A stretch of DNA of 64,000 bases from assembly GCA_977006965.1 (NCBI GenBank), contig OZ345385.1, forward strand, positions 1,302,001 to 1,366,000. The letters run 5' to 3'. The first letter of the stretch is position 1, and each line of letters starts with the position of its first letter. Position numbers and translations under genes: made by a program. The stretch comes from Phymatolithon calcareum. Taxonomy: Eukaryota > Rhodophyta > Florideophyceae > Hapalidiales. Shown here in pieces: positions 1 through 10,913 of this stretch. The notes beneath the pieces were generated by a model. It searched no databases. It was not told the origin of the DNA and saw nothing but the letters and a program-made list of their open reading frames with translations.

Positions 1-71
1 AAATCCATGGAACGTGGGATCCAGCGCATTACGACCCAACGTCATAGAGACTCCTGGAGGAATATCTGGAG

Positions 72-926
72 ATGACCGGACGAATTGTGCTTAATGATGG
101 GAAACCAACATTTCTCGCACCCTCACGGCCCTCGGCCGTCGATATCGCCGCGTGCCCAGCCGAAAGTGTCTTGGAATGCCAGTGGAACGTTGTGCCAGCC
201 ACATTCAGTGACCACCTACCATGCTTGACGACGGTCAAGCCAATGAATCAATCGCGAAAACGTTTCGGTCGTGCTCGATGGTCTATAAAAAAGGCAGACT
301 GGGAGAAATTTGCCGCTAAGGTCGACGAAGTCTTACAAGTTCTCTCCGATGATGCGGGTACAATTGACGCAGAGAACCAACGCTTTGTTGAAGCAAAACT
401 CGCCGGGGCACATCAAGCGATTCCAAGAGGAAATCTACGGGGTAAAATATCGTGGAATGATGCCGCAGCCATAGCCGTTAAAGAACGACAAGAAGCAGCA
501 CAGGCCTATGCCACTAACCTGATACCAGAATCGTTTTGTGTGCTGGCTGAGGTACGGAAGAACACCGAGCTTATTATTACGGCCTCGAAGCGGGAGTGCT
601 GGAAGGATCACGTATCTACAATCGATGCAGACAAAAAGGGATGGCGGTTACTTGCAACCATAGAAGGTAAGCGCCGGACCAGAGCCACTATTGTCACTGA
701 CTTTCGCAAATCTGACCGGTCCCTCTCGGCAGAGATTGTGAAGCGATACATTGCTAAAAATCGAAATCGTCGTAAGAGAGAGGATCTACCTTTCATTATA
801 AAGTATATCGGCGCTGTCCGTATCGCCCACTCCAAGTTTTCTTGCAGAAATGAGTTTACGATGCGCGAGCTTGAGGCAACTATTCGAGCCATGCCGACCC
901 GTGCAGAACAGGTTCGGATGGTATAG
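72..926 (+). pseudogene. LINE AP-endonuclease C-terminus and linker
   Basis: The first 60 residues carry the end of an exonuclease-endonuclease-phosphatase fold: a PSAVDIAACP strand and the FSDHLPCL block with the catalytic SDH motif. This endonuclease nicks target DNA for target-primed reverse transcription. A basic linker of about 200 residues follows. The frame is lost near 895-910: the next frame reads a G-x-DGIEV block, typical of the start of LINE RT domains, and leads directly into the RT. The ATG at 72 is just the first Met after the preceding stop, not a true start. Confidence 0.75.
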
Positions 927-2137
927 AAGTTGCTTTTATCTGCAACTTATCGTCCGGCGCAATCCAGCGTCTCTTAGATCTCGTGAATCCGAGCTGGCGC
1001 GAAGGAACCGTTCCTGCCGCTTGGAGAGCGACCCTTATGATCGGAATTCCAAAGCCCAACGACCCTACGACTCTTCGACCGATATTTCTGTCTTCCATCA
1101 TCAATCGAGTAGCGGAGAGACTGGTTGGACTAAGATTCTCCTCGTGGGCAGAGTCGAAACTAACGTCCTGTCAAGCTGGATTTCGCCGGAATCGCGGTAC
1201 TCAGGAACATATAGCGGCCATGGCACAACGAACCTCTGATGCCTTCTCCCAGCACCAGAAATGCGCAGCGCTGTTTGTCGACTTTAGTGCGGCTTACGAT
1301 CGCGTGGTCATCCCGGCGCTGCTCGCAAAACTGTCCGACCTTGAATGCTATCCGAATTTGTTGTGCTGGATGCACTAGTATCTAACTGACCGGAGAGCTC
1401 GGGGGTTTAGAAACGGATCTGTATCCAGATCTAGAGTCCTCGGATGCGGTCTGCCGCAGGGAAGTGCGCTATCTCCAATTCTCTGGAACCTGTACATCGC
1501 TGATCTGGATTTTAGTCTAGAAGGTCTTGTACAATTCAGTTTTGCCGATGACACTAGCTTTCACGCAGTGGGAAAAAGTAGGAATGAAGTTACTGAAAAA
1601 CTCAACAAAGCATCCAGAATGTTGTCGGAATATTGCAAAGGCTTGCGCATAGAAGTCAATGCGCGGAAGTGCAAAGTTCTTCGTTTCGCTCGCGGTGGAA
1701 AACCTCCGTTGGGGCGTATCGACTCAATGGTAACGATCTCTGGCGCAGCGATCGAAACAGTGGCAGACTACAAGTTTCTTGGTGTTAATTTTGATCAGCG
1801 TCTAAGCTTCAAGAAGCATTGCTCGGAAATCAGTCAAAAGCTTAAGGCAAAGACTCGGTTCCTACGAGCACTAAATGGCACGACTTGGAGTGCCGAGTCA
1901 AATGCCATGGAGTCATTCCGAAAAAGCTACTGTGAGCCAGTAGCGATATACGGAACCGCAGCCTACGTGGTGCATGGAGCTAATACGCACATCAAGAAAG
2001 TGGAAATTGCGAGGAAAGAAGCTGCCCGCGTATCTACCGGATGCTTGAAAGCCACCGAAATCTCAAAACTTCGATCGCTAACCGGAATGAAGCCTCTCCA
2101 AGATTTCGGGGAAAGGGAGGCTACTATGGTACTGTAA
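926..2137 (+). pseudogene. LINE reverse transcriptase domain, one in-frame stop
   Basis: One reading frame holds the fingers (SWREGTVPAAWR), palm motif A (ALFVDFSAAYDRV, about 1275), motif B (GCGLPQGSALSP, about 1450) and motif C (FSFADDTSF, about 1540), then the thumb (DYKFLGVNFD, about 1770). A TAG at 1376-1378 lies between A and B, and the frame closes at a TAA at 2135-2137. The frame reopens unchanged downstream into RNase H. The catalytic aspartates are present, so inactivity comes from the stops and the frameshift. Confidence 0.85.
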
Positions 2138-2149
2138 AAAGCGTTACGG

Positions 2150-3556
2150 ATGCCACCGGATACCCCTGTCACAGACGCCATAAACTCTCGAGTTGAGAAA
2201 CCGGAAAGTCAAGCGCGATCATGCCGTGAGGCCAGCACCCAACAGCTGGCAAACAAAGGTATTCTGGCGCTTCCGCGAGATGAATTTCAACCACCAATTG
2301 GAAAGGACCTCTCAAAGAACAAACTCTACACCTTCATGACCCCTATCTCAGCAAAGTTCGGCGACGCGGAAAAGAAGCTAGCCGTAGAAGCTCTCGTTCT
2401 CGAGCGGGAATCGACACGACAAGCGGACTTGGAAATTTGGACCGACGGCAGCGTTGGAGAAATACCCTCCGAATTCGTTCGCTATCTTCAACACGGCGAA
2501 CGGGTCTCGGTTAAGTGGGACGAAGGATGGTACCATACGACGCTTGAGTTATTCCACGTATCCCACCAGCAGAAGGCAGAGGTAACGAAATTCGTGACCA
2601 AACACGGCAAAACACCGAATATCATTCTTATTTATGATGATGGTGATGTACACGCGTATTCCTCAAGCCCAACAGCATCAAAGCAGCGTGTGATTCTTTG
2701 CGATGAGGATGGATATATCCTCGACATGTACGGGACCATCCCTGTTAATGTCCGAGGTGCGGGGGTCTTGCTGATACGTGGCAACGAGATGGTGAATGAG
2801 ATGGCGCTGACAGCCGGAGCTGTTGGATCTTCATTCGACGCGGAGGTCTTCGCTGCAGTTCATGCGTTACAAGAAGCTCTGAAACTGCCCTTTGCACCTG
2901 AAAGCACGATAAGGAGGTTCACCGACAGCATGAGCTGTATCGAAGCTATTGGCGGACAACTGCGGAGGTACGGGGAAATGATACGGAAGCTCTGGGGTCT
3001 TATGGAACAGCTGATGTCAAGGGAGATTTTTGTTGAATGCATTTGGATTCCAAGTCACTGCGGGGTCCCAAGAAACGATGCTGCCGACGACCTAGCAAGA
3101 AGGGGTATTTGTGTATCTAACCTGTTGGAACATCAGAAGGTTCCTATCCCACTCGAAGCAGCGAGATCAATCATCAAAACGACCGCAAAAACCGAGCCTG
3201 TCGCAATTCCGACTATACCCGAGAAGCTACCTATATCGCATAGTCGAGCAGAGGTGATCCTACATCAACTGATTGTGGAGTGCACCCCCATGGTGGCTGC
3301 CTTCAGGTACGGATCTAACGCGGAGGAAATTGTATACGATCTAGTTTGCAAGGCCTGTACTTTTGGTTGCAAAGAGACAGTCGAACATTTGATTCTACGA
3401 TTCGGGGGACGCTCTGTCTCCAGACGCACGTTTATCGGTCGAATAAGTACAAAAACCATAGAGGAGCTATGCCGTGAGAGACCCCTAGCCGTTTTAAAAT
3501 TTCTGAACAATGAGAAGCTGTTGCAAAACAGCTTCAGACACTCACCTTCCGTGTGA
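2150..3556 (+). pseudogene. LINE RNase H and C-terminal domain with Tudor-like insertion
   Basis: The 468 codons follow the RT in the same frame after a TAA. RNase H residues are visible: D99 in WTDGSV, E in FDAEVFAA, D in FTDSMSCIEA and D in NDAADDLARR. About 100 residues (roughly 103-202) split the first RNase H strand, from DGSV to GAGVLL. This insert has GERVSVKWDEGWYHTTL and later ILIYDDGDVHAY, a pattern seen in Tudor-like chromatin-reader folds. The C-terminus (from GCKETVEHLILRF) is the part also found in the minus-strand copy at 3775-3957. The RNase H call is firm; the Tudor-like call is by motif only. Confidence 0.75.
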
Positions 3557-3590
3557 GCTATCTTTCCTCAATAAAGAAAGAAAGAAAGAA

Positions 3591-4340
3591 ATAATATAAA
3601 CAGTCAGGAATTCGATCATCAGAACGGGCTTTGTCCACGGTGTCCAACATAGCGAGAACAACTGGAATTCCATGAATATAAATCGCATGAGACGAACCGG
3701 CCCAGTGCTCAGTGGTGTAAGTTGTCTCGTCGTACAGACCTTCTTTCTTTTTTTGCAGAAAACTGTAACTTAAATTAGCACCTGGAGATGTTTTCAAACA
3801 GCCCCTCATTGTTCTCGACTTTGAGTACTTCGAGCGGTTTCTCATTGTAAATTTCTTCCACTGCTTTGGTGTCAAATCTACCAATACTCTGTCGTTTTGA
3901 TATAGTCCGTGCACTACATTGTAGGAATAGATACTCAGCGGTCTCCCTGATTCCCAATGAGGGCTTGTGAATAGGGTCGTAATCAACCGAAGCACTTTGA
4001 AATCTTACTGCCAGTGAACAACATTCTGCGGCAAGCTGGTTAAGCGTAGTTTCAGCACGTCTGTGGCCTATATTGAACTCTGGGGTGGGAAATGTATTCT
4101 CCTTAGCTTTGCTGAATGGTACGGTTTGATGATGGCCCGCGCAGCTTCTAGGGCTAAGGGTATTTTTGATGTACCACCGTACAGACCTTCAATTCTGTTC
4201 TTTAGCGTTTCTTCGTAAGCGTCATTTGATGATAAAATATGCCCGCCCTCGTCAATGGGGACAGTACTTGGACTGCCTACTTTGGAATGTCGTCATCTTG
4301 TAGTTCGTCGAGCACAAAAATTCAAATTCTATGCACTGAA
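3591..4340 (-). pseudogene. Family X fragment, interrupted by a LINE
   Basis: Two blocks (3591-3743 and 4178-4340), read on the minus strand, match the plus-strand X copies. The words TTEHWAGSSHAIYIHG and VVLAMLDTVDKARSDD mirror TTEHWAGLSHAFYIHG and VVLAMLDIVYKARSDD at about 8770-8870. The block at 4190-4235 matches the DNA at 8728-8750, and 4275-4340 matches 10020-10120. The blocks were separated by insertion of the LINE fragment at 3744-4177. Family X has no recognisable domain. Confidence 0.6.
3744..4177 (-). mobile_element. 5'-truncated LINE fragment with 13 bp target duplication
   Basis: The minus strand encodes the C-terminus of the same LINE family as 1-3590: ETAEYLFLQCSARTISKR here against ETVEHLILRFGGRSVSRR there. 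A T-rich stretch at 3744-3755 is its A-tail on the minus strand. It is flanked by identical 13-mers CGTACAGACCTTC at 3731-3743 and 4178-4190, a clear target-site duplication. It is a dead 5'-truncated insertion. Confidence 0.8.
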
Positions 4341-5015
4341 ATTCCATTCACTGCACTGTCTGTTTTCCTGCACCCGATTTCCTTGAATGTCACATGAGAT
4401 ATTTCGTTTGGATTTTTATTCCCTGGGAGGGGGGGGACTTTTTCAAAAGTCTTAATTTGTTGACGCATGATAGAGTGTGCTTCAGGAGAAATACTGATTT
4501 GCCCTGACCCTTTATCCAGCCGCTTTGGCTCTTTATCGGGCCACTTTTGGGGCGGTTGGACTTAGCAGCATGATGTGAGAATATTTTGGTACAATAGCCT
4601 CTCATTGACCACGTTGGTTGTCGAAATATTCTCTATTCCTCTCTCAGGTGCAAAATAGACAATATAGCTTGAAGAAAACCCACATCCATCCATGTTTCGG
4701 TCAGCCGGCATCATGTTTACTATCTAGGATTGTAATTAGTACATAAGATATCAATTTTGTGTGCAATAATTTCTTATATTGAACAGCACATTTCAGGGTA
4801 CACAGTTTTTTATGCAGTGAAACAAATTTGTCTCCTGCACTCTCACGCATTCCATTGAGATCCCAGTGATTTGATAGGGCTTAAGAAAAATCGCCCTGCC
4901 ACAAAAAGAATTGAAAAGTTCCGTAGTAGACTCCGCACTGTAACGATTATCAAATAAAAAGACTCAACTGACTTCATTTACTCGAAGGCTCGAAAAACCA
5001 AGGAGAGCATAAGAG
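4341..5015. other. AT-rich spacer, no gene seen
   Basis: There is no open frame above about 70 codons with coding character. A run of nine G residues lies at about 4428-4436. Only short poly-T and poly-A tracts are seen otherwise. Confidence 0.5.
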
Positions 5016-6057
5016 TTAACTTCGTCTTCGAGACCCAAGTATTTCATCATTTTGCTCAAGCCATTCCACAAATAAGTTCTGAAAAGACACAGCTAATCTA
5101 TCTTCAGAACAAATTATTGATATCCCAATCCTCCACAACGGGCACTGTGCTCTTGGATTGATGGTATTCCACATTCCTTGCCCATTTGTTTCAACGTCTT
5201 TGAGAATGCTCTGTGTAAAAATGGGTGAGTTGTCGGTTATTGTCAAAAAAGCGGCCCGAAGGTAATTCCTTGAGCAAGCAACACAGCCTGCCCCAGGAGA
5301 AGCTTCTCGAGACTGCAAAAGCTGCGATGCGCAGCCCTTTCGAAGATAAGATAGTTTTCGTTGGCGGGCACCGCTGTGGTAGTTTTTGTCACATACAGGC
5401 GTGCGGTCACTCTAGAATCTGCGTTATCTCCGGAATATATTATGTCACTCATTCGCAATGTTAAAAGCTCATCTGAGCGTTCAACAGCACCAAACTGCAA
5501 GCAGTTCACCACTGCGGCTTGCAAACACAGATAATCGATATCTGGGTCAGCCTGCAATGCACGTTCGATCACGGAGTCAAAATACTTAGTGCAGAGAGCA
5601 CGTACATCTTCATGTGTCTGCTGGTATGCACGAGATGGTAGATGAGTTCCTCTCTTTAGCTGCGCCTTGCAAAGTTTTTGTTGATCAGATCTTGAACAAC
5701 CTTGGCGGTTCTTGGATTTCCTGAAAACCCGCTGTCAGGGCTGTCTGTATATTCCTCATGATGACCATACGATGTCCAGAACGCGACGACTGCAGATTTA
5801 CAAGCTACACCTGTAGATCTTGCACTTAAGTTTTCGTAACTAGAGTCTTCTTCTTTTGAGCCACAACGCCTCATAATGAGCTTCAGAGCCGCAGAAACGG
5901 GATTGGAGGACCTGTTTCTCGTTCGAGAAGCGTCAATGTTTTTTGGATCAATCTTTAGGTCCTTTAGGATTTCTTCATACATTCTAATGCATGAAACGTA
6001 CCTCTGAGCAGTAGATTTTGCGCTCAGCGTCTCAAAAATTGTCCGTTCCACTTCCAC
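5016..6057 (-). pseudogene. Tyrosine-recombinase-like gene (Crypton-like?), copy A
   Basis: Three minus-strand frames, separated by frameshifts, together look like a tyrosine recombinase. The first (6057-5656) resembles a core-binding SAM-like domain (LSAKSTAQRYVSCIRMY; ACKSAVVAFWTSYGHH). The second (5572-5243) has the typical catalytic-arginine block VERSDELLTLRMSDI followed by a TKTTT strand. The third (5318-5016) has only a poor match (PLWRIGIS) to the usual H-x-L-R-R-G-G box. Such enzymes cut and rejoin DNA in Crypton, DIRS or integron-like elements. Partial copies lie at 9583-9850 and 10441-10880. The assignment is motif-based. Confidence 0.5.
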
Positions 6058-6439
6058 GTCATAGTCACATCTGTTCAGACATTTCGTTGCTATGGATTTC
6101 TCGTGTATTTTTCCGTTAACTTGGACACAATCAATTTAAACTTCAGATTAGCTTCATAAAAAATGCCTACACTACGTCTTTCTTTTGTAAGCCCACAGGA
6201 AACTAAAATTTCCCGCCTTTTATCTGTTTCAAACTATATGTATCCACCAAAGACAAAACATCGAACACAGACAAATGGTAAACTTCTTGTCAAAGTCATT
6301 TCTCTGTTTCGACAAATTCTGGAGAGCGCATGTGGTGGGAAGGAAATGATGCGAGTGGTGAAGACAATCAGGGGACCAGCGTTCCGTTTGATTTCGTGAA
6401 AATATTCGAGACAAGAGAGACCCAGCACCAAGTTTCCAG
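6058..6439. other. Spacer, no gene seen
   Basis: Short overlapping frames on both strands have no conserved features. An A/T-rich segment (6140-6300) precedes the plus-strand frame at 6440. Confidence 0.4.
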
Positions 6440-7141
6440 GTGCAGATCATTCCTTTCCCGTCTCCTGCCCCTGGAAGCCCGATATGGCTTTGCCAAGGCA
6501 CAGATTCTCTAACTGGAGTATGTCTGCCTCCGATCTTGAATATAGAAGGACGAATCACGTCAGGATCCGACATGCGACCATCACGAGCTCCTGGAAGCAT
6601 ATTTCAAGTCAACAACACATTTACCACGGTAATTGCTTCCCATCGCGGCGAATCACAAGCTCAAAAGACATTCAAACCGGCCAGCGAACAGAGCCCAAAA
6701 AAGACAATTTCTAAATTTTCAAAAAGTCGGTCTTTCATTCCAATGCAACCGCAATGCGTTGCAGATGTCCTGGTGCACTGGATTTGGGGATCTGTCACAG
6801 AGGGGCTACTAAAACCTTTGGTTCGCTTTACAAAAGAGGAGCGAAATGATACGGCAAGAGCTCGAAAGCTTTTTGACAAAAGGAAAAAGATAGCAATGGC
6901 ATTTCTGATCTTTGCACCAAAACTTGGAATTACGGAGTATGAAAGAAAATTCCTTCCTTTATTCTCCAAGAGAGTTGCAAACAAAGCACTAGATAGGAGC
7001 CGTAAATTCTTGAAGTTAGAATGTGAAAGAGATTCAAGACTGCGAATAGTTATGGTAAACGACGATTCGATTCTTGAAATGACTAACACTGCAAGTGAGA
7101 CTTTAAATCGTGAACATGTCCTGAGATTTTCAAAGGGATAG
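6440..7141 (+). CDS. Hypothetical protein, basic
   Basis: A 233-codon frame. The first 85 residues are low-confidence. The C-terminal 150 residues (from PQCVADVLVHWIW) look like a real helical, lysine-rich domain: FTKEERNDTARARKLFDKRK, then LGITEYERKFLPLFSKRV. No known family is recognised. It sits between two mobile-element remnants and may belong to one of them, for example as a DNA-binding accessory protein. The start is uncertain; an internal Met at about 6571 is also possible. Confidence 0.4.
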   Translation: MQIIPFPSPAPGSPIWLCQGTDSLTGVCLPPILNIEGRITSGSDMRPSRAPGSIFQVNNTFTTVIASHRGESQAQKTFKPASEQSPKKTISKFSKSRSFIPMQPQCVADVLVHWIWGSVTEGLLKPLVRFTKEERNDTARARKLFDKRKKIAMAFLIFAPKLGITEYERKFLPLFSKRVANKALDRSRKFLKLECERDSRLRIVMVNDDSILEMTNTASETLNREHVLRFSKG

Positions 7142-7239
7142 TTTATTAAAGGCTATTATTCATGCTTTTATACTTTCAACTGCTACTACTCAGGTCAGAT
7201 CGTGTCATTTCAATACATTATTGCACAAGAAACATAAGT

Positions 7240-7680
7240 CAGTATACTTAAATAAGTACAGTACACAAAAGTATACACATTGAAAGCGATAGTGCGATAT
7301 ACATCCATTTTGTGCTAAAAAGCAATGTATCGTGTCCACTTAAACAATTGGAGTACAAAGAGTACGGCAGAAACGTAATTTTTGCACTGTAGAAATACAT
7401 GTTGTGCCCTACAAAATATGGAGTACACAAGAAAGGACTTAGTGCAACATACAAATATAAGTTTCAAATTATAAATAATATTGTGTACACCAAAAACGTA
7501 TGGCGCACACGAAAACAATAAATTTTGTACACCTAAAACGTATGGAACTCACCAAAACAATAAATTTTGTACGCCAAAACAAATGTGTACAGTATCAAAT
7601 TCGATACTGTACACATTTTTTTCGTGTACAATTGTGGTCTGCAGTAATTTTTCGTGCACCAAGCCCGGTTTCATTTTGCT
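7240..7680. repeat. AT-rich GTACACC-motif repeat region
   Basis: The words GTACAC, GTACACC and TGTACA recur many times in both orientations. A 42 bp unit is tandemly repeated at about 7487-7575: GTACACC, AAAACGTATGG, then AAAACAATAAATTTT. The same words recur at 9860-9945, next to recombinase copy B. This looks like subterminal repeat sequence of the X/recombinase element family. Confidence 0.6.
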
Positions 7681-9160
7681 TCCAGGGTACTGGACAGAGT
7701 CAAATGAGTGGACGAGATCTGTTTCGCGCTCTGTACATTATTTCGTCCAGCTGTCGAAGCTTCAACAGAAGCTGATGTGTACTACCACACTCAACATAGT
7801 CTCGGTCCCGCTTCCACGCCTAGCCATTTTGTACACGGACCTCACCCCTCCAAAGGCTTCTGAGGGTACTTTTAGTGTCAGTAGAGCGTACATATGGCGC
7901 CAAATCATTCAGCGTGCTTCTGAAAAAGCCAGCGAGTACTTCGCAGATGGGGCCAAAACAAATGCTGTTGCGTCTATTTCCGTTTTCCGCACAGATGAGA
8001 ACTCAGTACCGGGTACCGGAGTAACGTATGCAAGGGATGAGGCAGTCGGTTACCGGATCAGGCGGCAGTTTTACAACAGTGTATGCACAAAGGCCGTAAA
8101 GGAATCCTTATCACATTGCTTTCCGAAGTATTTAACCGAATCTGGTCTTAGTGAAGATACGAAGTTGTCGCTGGATCGTCTCGAAAAGTACGTCCGAGAA
8201 GCTGGCAGACATGTGCAACCGTTACAGAATGCCACCGGCAGTTCTTTTATGGGGTCTATTCTGTACAGCGTTTATGCACTGTTTCTCACTGTATTGGTTT
8301 TCCGTGGCGAGCAATTGACCTTTGAGCATCTAAAAGGCAGAATGCATGAACTTCTGGAAACGATAGGACGGTTTTCGTCCATGGGGTATGCGATTTAAAA
8401 TGATGACATCAAGAAACTGAAGAGCGGCATTGTGCTTTTGATGGAGTGTTTTGGTGTTGTGTCAAACGGGTATGCTATTGATAACAGCCAGCGCGGAAAA
8501 ATAGAAGACGAAGTTAATCTCGCTCTGTAGTAGATGCAAGGCGATGTCGACGACGATGATGAATTAGTCGTACAGTATCACGAGTCTTCCGAAGCTGATG
8601 ACCTTCTCAATTCCCTGGGTATTATTGATTTCGATGAGAAGCGCGATTTTATGGATCGGCGAGTACGACATCGAGACGCCTTCAAAGCGGCCGTGATAAT
8701 GGGCATAAGTTCAAATCAACGCAAAAGGCTAAAGAACAGAATTGAATGTGTGTACTACGAAGATAATGACACCACTGAGCACTGGGCCGGTTTGTCTCAT
8801 GCGTTTTATATTCACGGAACTCCAGTTGTACTCGCTATGTTAGACATTGTATACAAAGCCCGTTCTGATGATCAATTTCTTGACAGTTTACATTCTCTCC
8901 GTAGCGACTTGAGGGGTCGTCAAGTCTCTAGGCGCCCCCTAAGTGAAATGGGGAAGACATACGGTTCTCTGGTACGCCTTTTGCTGCTTGCACAGAACGA
9001 CTGGGCAGCAGTACACAAGCATGTGAACAAAAAATTTGTAGTTGACGAAATATTTCGTCGTCCTGACGGGAACGGTCATCTGAGGTCAAGAAAAACTAAT
9101 CGGGAAATAGGAAAAACAGAGAGTACTGGTCTATCAGATGACGAGACGGAGGTTTGGTAG
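7481..9160 (+). pseudogene. Family X main ORF with three in-frame stops
   Basis: One frame runs from 7481 to 9160, with stops only at 8396 (TAA) and 8528-8533 (TAG TAG). The first 60 codons translate the tandem repeat and are probably non-coding. From about 7680 on it looks like real protein: RAYIWRQIIQRASEKASEYF, LDRLEKYVREAGRHVQPLQN, an acidic linker DVDDDDELVVQYHE, and TTEHWAGLSHAFYIHGTPVV. No known domain was recognised. Fragments of the same frame occur at 3591-4340 (-), 9190-9360 (+) and 10010-10440 (+), so this is a multicopy element gene. It may be the partner ORF of the nearby recombinase. Confidence 0.5.
7581..7618. repeat. Perfect 16 bp inverted repeat, 6 nt loop
   Basis: AAATGTGTACAGTATC at 7581-7596 is followed after AAATTC by its exact reverse complement at 7603-7618. 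It could be an element terminus, a recombinase site or a transcript hairpin. Confidence 0.85.
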
Positions 9161-9189
9161 TTTTGGGTTTCCATGCTTGAGCCTCACTA

Positions 9190-9360
9190 GCCGTTTTGTC
9201 TCATGCGTTTTATATCATGGAATTCAAGTTGTTCTCGGTATGTTGGACACCGTGAACAGAGTCCGTACTGATGATTGATTTGTTGCCCCTTTGTATTCTC
9301 TCCTAGTGACTGAATGGGTCTTCAAGTCTCTAGGCGCTACTAGCACTTTAGTTTTCGTCT
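9190..9360 (+). repeat. Degenerate tandem copy of the X ORF segment
   Basis: The DNA repeats 8790-8945: the stretches around TGTCTCATGCGTTTTATATC, TATGTTGGACACCGTG and TTCAAGTCTCTAGGCGC line up in order. Indels and stops have removed the reading frame. Confidence 0.6.
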
Positions 9361-9582
9361 CCTTCCTTTGCACCGCGGCAGGGACCATGTGGATAAAAGC
9401 TTGATTGAAATTGAGATGAACTCATGGGCATTTCTAGTTCTACGAAGTTTAGGCAGTCTCGTAGCTGGGATGGACGGAAAAAACTTAAACCAGATCTGTA
9501 CCTTGTTTGAACTAAAAATGTAAGTTATTCATATTACATTGAACGGGAGGAGCTTTCCCACTTTCGAGGACAGGCAAAATAC

Positions 9583-9850
9583 ATGGTGGAGAGTGCACCT
9601 ATATCTTCATGTGTCTCCTGGAATTCACGAGTTGTAGGTGCACTCTGCACTATGTATTTTGAGTCCGTGATCGGATGTGCATTGCAGGCTGACCCAGATA
9701 TCGATTATCCGTATTTGCAAACCGCAGCGGTGAATTGCTTGCAGTGGTCCTGTTGCACGAACAGATGAGCTTTTGGCATTGTGAATGAATGACGTACAGT
9801 AATATATTCTGGACATAATGCAGATCCTAGAGTTTGCTACGTACAATTTT
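9583..9850 (+). pseudogene. Recombinase-like fragment, copy B
   Basis: The plus strand encodes ALQADPDIDYPYLQTAAVNC, matching the minus-strand copy at 5572-5490 (ALQADPDIDYLCLQAAVVNC). The frame is lost just before the catalytic-arginine block. With copy C at 10441-10880 in the opposite orientation it forms a large imperfect inverted repeat. Confidence 0.6.
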
Positions 9851-10009
9851 TGTGCAGCACAATATAAATAATATTGTGTACACCAAAATAGTACTGTGCA
9901 CACCAAATCAATAAATTATGTACACCAAAAACTTTTGTACATTATCGAAGTATGCTCCTATTCTCAGTGAAGAAAATCTAAGCGAAAATATCTAGTGTGA
10001 CACTCAAGG

Positions 10010-10440
10010 AAATTGTGTGTACGAAAAACGGACAGTGCAGTGTATAGAATTTCAGTGCACAGAATATGAACTTTTTGTTCTCCAACGAACGGCAATATGA
10101 TGACATTCCGAACTTCAGCCGAATGTCACTCCAGCTGTTCTTTCTATGTTGGCTACCGTCGCCAAAACCGTTCTGATTAAGGATTTGTAGACTGTTCTGT
10201 AGCAACTTAATGGGTCATCAAGTCTCTAGTCGCGCCTTAAATGAAATTAGGAATGCATAAGTCTCTCTGCTACGTCTTTACTGCTTCCCCAGCACGACTG
10301 CTCAGCACTATACGAGCCGCAGATGACGATATATTTCGTCGTCTTGACATGAAGGGTCATCTGAGGTCAAGAAAAACTAACCAGCAAATGGGAACTGCAG
10401 AGCTGTTGTCACATAAAAACGTACAGTCAGTCTAGGATCT
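10010..10440 (+). pseudogene. Family X fragment, third copy
   Basis: 10020-10130 matches the reverse complement of 4275-4340. 10205-10400 matches 8900-9115, including the words GGGTCATCAAGTCTCTAG and CATCTGAGGTCAAGAAAAAC. No frame survives. Confidence 0.55.
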
Positions 10441-10880
10441 CCATAATGTCTAGAATATATTACTGTAAGTCACTCACTCACAATGCCAAAAGCTCATCTG
10501 TTCGTGCAACAGGGCCATTGCAAGCAATTCACCGCTGCGGTTTGCAAAGACGGATAATCGATATCTGGGTCAGCCTGCAATGCACATCTGATCACGGACT
10601 CAAAATACATAGTGCAGAGTGCTCCTACATAAAATGTGTCTCTTGGCATTCACGAGACGGCAGATGAGTTCCTCTCTTCAGCTCTATCTTGCAAAGTTTG
10701 TCGACCAGATCTTACAACCATGGCGGTACCTGGATTTCCTGAAAACCCTCTGTCAGGATTGTGTACACATTCGGCATGACGGCCGTACGATTTCCAGAAC
10801 AAGAAAACTACAGATTTTCAATCTTCACCTGTGGATCTAGTACTTATTTGTTCGTCTTCTAAAACTACATCCCTTATTCC
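10441..10880 (-). pseudogene. Recombinase-like fragment, copy C
   Basis: The DNA closely parallels 5420-5860 in the same orientation, for example at GATAATCGATATCTGGGTCA and TGGATTTCCTGAAAAC. It covers the link between the core-binding and catalytic parts. Frameshifts destroy the protein. Confidence 0.6.
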
Positions 10881-10913
10881 TGAGCGACAGGAGTCCTGAT
10901 ATGACTATTTGGC

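Larger units (their letters stand above)
1..3590 (+). mobile_element. LINE (non-LTR retrotransposon), 5' end outside window
   Basis: The domain order is endonuclease C-terminus, reverse transcriptase, RNase H, then a short 3' UTR ending in an (AAAG)n tail near 3571-3590. The order EN-RT-RNase H is that of I/Tad-like LINEs. The coding region is broken by one frameshift near 900 and by in-frame stops at 1376 and 2135, so this copy is inactive. Beyond the tail, 3591-3743 belongs to another repeat (family X) read on the opposite strand, so the LINE was inserted into it. The left end lies off the window, so no target-site duplication can be checked. Confidence 0.85.

Noticed and set aside
1376-2137. 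In-frame TAG and TAA read as sense codons (variant genetic code)
   Set aside because: The intact genes (receptor, transporter, 596-codon frame) end normally and contain no internal stops. Stops are confined to element copies that also carry frameshifts.
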